This document shows, in pieces, positions 5,956 to 6,962 of a stretch of 6,962 nt of DNA. Positions within the stretch are counted from its first letter, which is position 1. Each line of letters starts with the position of its first letter. The notes beneath the pieces are model-generated. The model was not told where the DNA came from. It made no database searches and saw only the letters and a program-made list of their open reading frames with translations. Source of the DNA: Oscillospiraceae bacterium (lineage in GTDB: Bacteria > Bacillota > Clostridia > Oscillospirales > Ruminococcaceae); the NCBI GenBank assembly GCA_900768735.1, contig CAAGDZ010000034.1:1-6962 (forward strand), in the 5' to 3' direction. Position numbers and translations under genes: made by a program.

Positions 5956-5962
5956 TATTATC

Positions 5963-6850
5963 TCATTTCTGTGCCGCAAGTTTATCTATCTCAAGCTGTG
6001 TTTTCAGCTCCTCTATTCCGTCAAATTTTTTCTCGGGGCGTATAAATTTCAGCAGGCTGACCCTTATATCCTGTCCGTAAAGGTCGCCGTCAAAGCCGAG
6101 TATATGCGTCTCCGCAAGCGGCTTTTCCTTATAGTCAACAGTCGGCTTTACCCCGATATTAGTCACCGACAAAAGCGCCCTGCCGCCGATATGCGTAAGG
6201 CTCTTGTACACGCCGAAGCGCGGCATCACGATATTTTCGGGATATATCTGGTTTATCGTAGGGCTGTTTATCCTCCGTCCGAGGCGGTTTCCCTCGATTA
6301 CCCTTGCCTCTATCGAAAAATCGTAGCCGAGCAGCTTGTTCGCCTTTTCGACATCTCCGCTCTTTATCAGATTTTTTATCGCGGTCGAGTGCACCACGCA
6401 CCCGTCCAGACTGAACGGCGGTATGATTATTACCTCAATACCGTGCGCCGCGCACAGCTTTTTCAGCTCCTCGGCGTCGCTACCCGCGCCCGCACCGAGC
6501 CGGAAGTCAAAGCCGCAGACGACTATCCCGGCGTTCATTATCTTTATAAGTACCCGCGTTATAAAATCCTCTGCCGTGTACGACCTCACCGACTCAAAAT
6601 CGGGAGAATATACATACTGCACGCCCGCCTCGGCAAGCTTTTCGAGCTTCATATCGTTTGTCAGCAGGTTTTCGGGGTTCTGCCGCTTAGGCAATGCCGT
6701 GTCGCTGTGAAACGTAAACATGGCGGGAGCGAGAGAATGCTTAAATGTCTCCTCCACCACCTTCATGTGCCCGAGGTGCAGACCGTCAAAAAAGCCGAGT
6801 GCAACGCAGGTTTTCGGCAGAGCTATTATATTATTCGTTATGTCTGTCAA
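5963..6850 (-). CDS. ribF: Bifunctional riboflavin kinase / FMN adenylyltransferase
   Basis: This 295-residue cytoplasmic enzyme phosphorylates riboflavin to FMN and adenylates FMN to FAD. The N-terminal adenylyltransferase domain (about 12-165) has the nucleotidyl-transferase motif GFFDGLHLGH (19-28), VCGFDFRLG (111-119) and HSTAIKNLIKSGDVEKANKLLG (154-175 region), where the family has SST.IR...G. The C-terminal kinase domain (about 178-292) has PTIN (197-200) for the canonical PTxN, FGVY (212-215), NIGVKPT (231-237), the catalytic glutamate context AETHI (246-250), GDLYGQ and a C-terminal helix. The length is close to the usual 300-310. No ATG is available; TTG (6848-6850) is chosen because AAAGGAG (6860-6866) lies 9 bases upstream. 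In the kinase domain the usual GFPTAN reads NSPTIN and the HxxDF position reads HILGF; both look like tolerated lineage variation. It probably shares a transcript with the upstream gene, a common truB-ribF arrangement. Confidence 0.95.
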   Translation of the reverse strand: MTDITNNIIALPKTCVALGFFDGLHLGHMKVVEETFKHSLAPAMFTFHSDTALPKRQNPENLLTNDMKLEKLAEAGVQYVYSPDFESVRSYTAEDFITRVLIKIMNAGIVVCGFDFRLGAGAGSDAEELKKLCAAHGIEVIIIPPFSLDGCVVHSTAIKNLIKSGDVEKANKLLGYDFSIEARVIEGNRLGRRINSPTINQIYPENIVMPRFGVYKSLTHIGGRALLSVTNIGVKPTVDYKEKPLAETHILGFDGDLYGQDIRVSLLKFIRPEKKFDGIEELKTQLEIDKLAAQK

Positions 6851-6859
6851 ATGCCGTTA

Positions 6860-6884
6860 CTCCTTTTCAGGTCGGTTCTGAAAA
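6860..6884 (-). promoter_or_regulatory. RibF ribosome binding site with adjacent hairpin
   Basis: The Shine-Dalgarno AAAGGAG (6860-6866) sits 9 bases before the TTG start. A 7-bp hairpin (arms 6878-6884 and 6864-6870, 7-nt loop) directly precedes it and includes the three A residues of the site. The site supports the TTG start; a regulatory role for the hairpin is only possible. Confidence 0.5.
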
Positions 6885-6903
6885 CCTATTTTTTGAATGT
6901 CCG

Positions 6904-6962
6904 TCAGCAAAGCACATTCAGAAATTTTACCCTGATGCCGTTTTCACTGTCGGCAATTCCCA
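6904..6962 (-). CDS. C-terminal end of an upstream gene, possibly tRNA pseudouridine synthase B
   Basis: The frame open from the right edge encodes GIADSENGIRVKFLNVLC and stops at TGA (6904-6906). The other two minus frames also reach stops soon, so openness alone proves little. The call rests on resemblance of GIADSENGIRVKF to the usual TruB C-terminus (a GxGxxxxGxLKxxxxF-like ending) and on the frequent truB-ribF gene order in Firmicutes. The gap to the ribF TTG start is 53 bases. Only 18 residues are visible, so identity is tentative. Confidence 0.4.
   Translation of the reverse strand, partial: GIADSENGIRVKFLNVLC

Noticed and set aside
5811..5962. FMN or other riboswitch in the spacers around ribF and the ABC cluster
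   Set aside because: The spacers are too short and lack the multi-helix conserved core of known riboswitches.

Overview
The window looks like chromosomal DNA from a spore-forming member of the Clostridia, probably of the Ruminococcaceae/Oscillospiraceae type. The reasons are a clostridial-style alpha/beta small acid-soluble spore protein (SASP), strong purine-rich Shine-Dalgarno sites, and a GldA/GldF/GldG/DUF4340 transporter cluster of the kind found in gut Clostridia. The taxonomic placement is inference; no rRNA or other marker is present. All eight genes I can support lie on the minus strand, so transcription runs from high to low coordinates.

Right end (6962 to 5963): the last codons of an upstream gene, plausibly truB, are followed by ribF, the bifunctional riboflavin kinase/FAD synthetase. 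ribF appears to start at TTG. A 152-nt spacer (5811-5962) follows. It holds an 8-bp tandem repeat, a weak candidate promoter, a GC-rich block and the ribosome binding site of the next gene.

Centre (5810 to 986): four genes in tight succession encode an ABC exporter-type complex. They are a GldA-like ATPase, a GldF-like six-helix ABC-2 permease, a GldG-like protein anchored at both ends with a large extracytoplasmic domain, and a DUF4340 protein with one N-terminal anchor and an internal duplication. The ATPase and permease would form the motor, and the other two would present large domains outside the membrane. The substrate is unknown. I see no terminator between these genes.

Left end (985 to 1): a 92-nt leader with two overlapping hairpins precedes a 92-residue conserved protein of unknown function, which ends at a textbook intrinsic terminator. 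Next is a separate monocistronic SASP gene with a candidate sporulation (sigma-G/sigma-F type) promoter and its own terminator hairpin. The last 219 bases hold no gene I can support, but they end in a good candidate sigma-A promoter pointing out of the window.

The most interesting points are the uncharacterised Gld-type complex with its unusually cysteine-rich exported subunits, the SASP whose protease-cleavage glutamate is replaced by glutamine, and the alternative RNA structures stacked against the ribosome binding site of the 92-residue protein.
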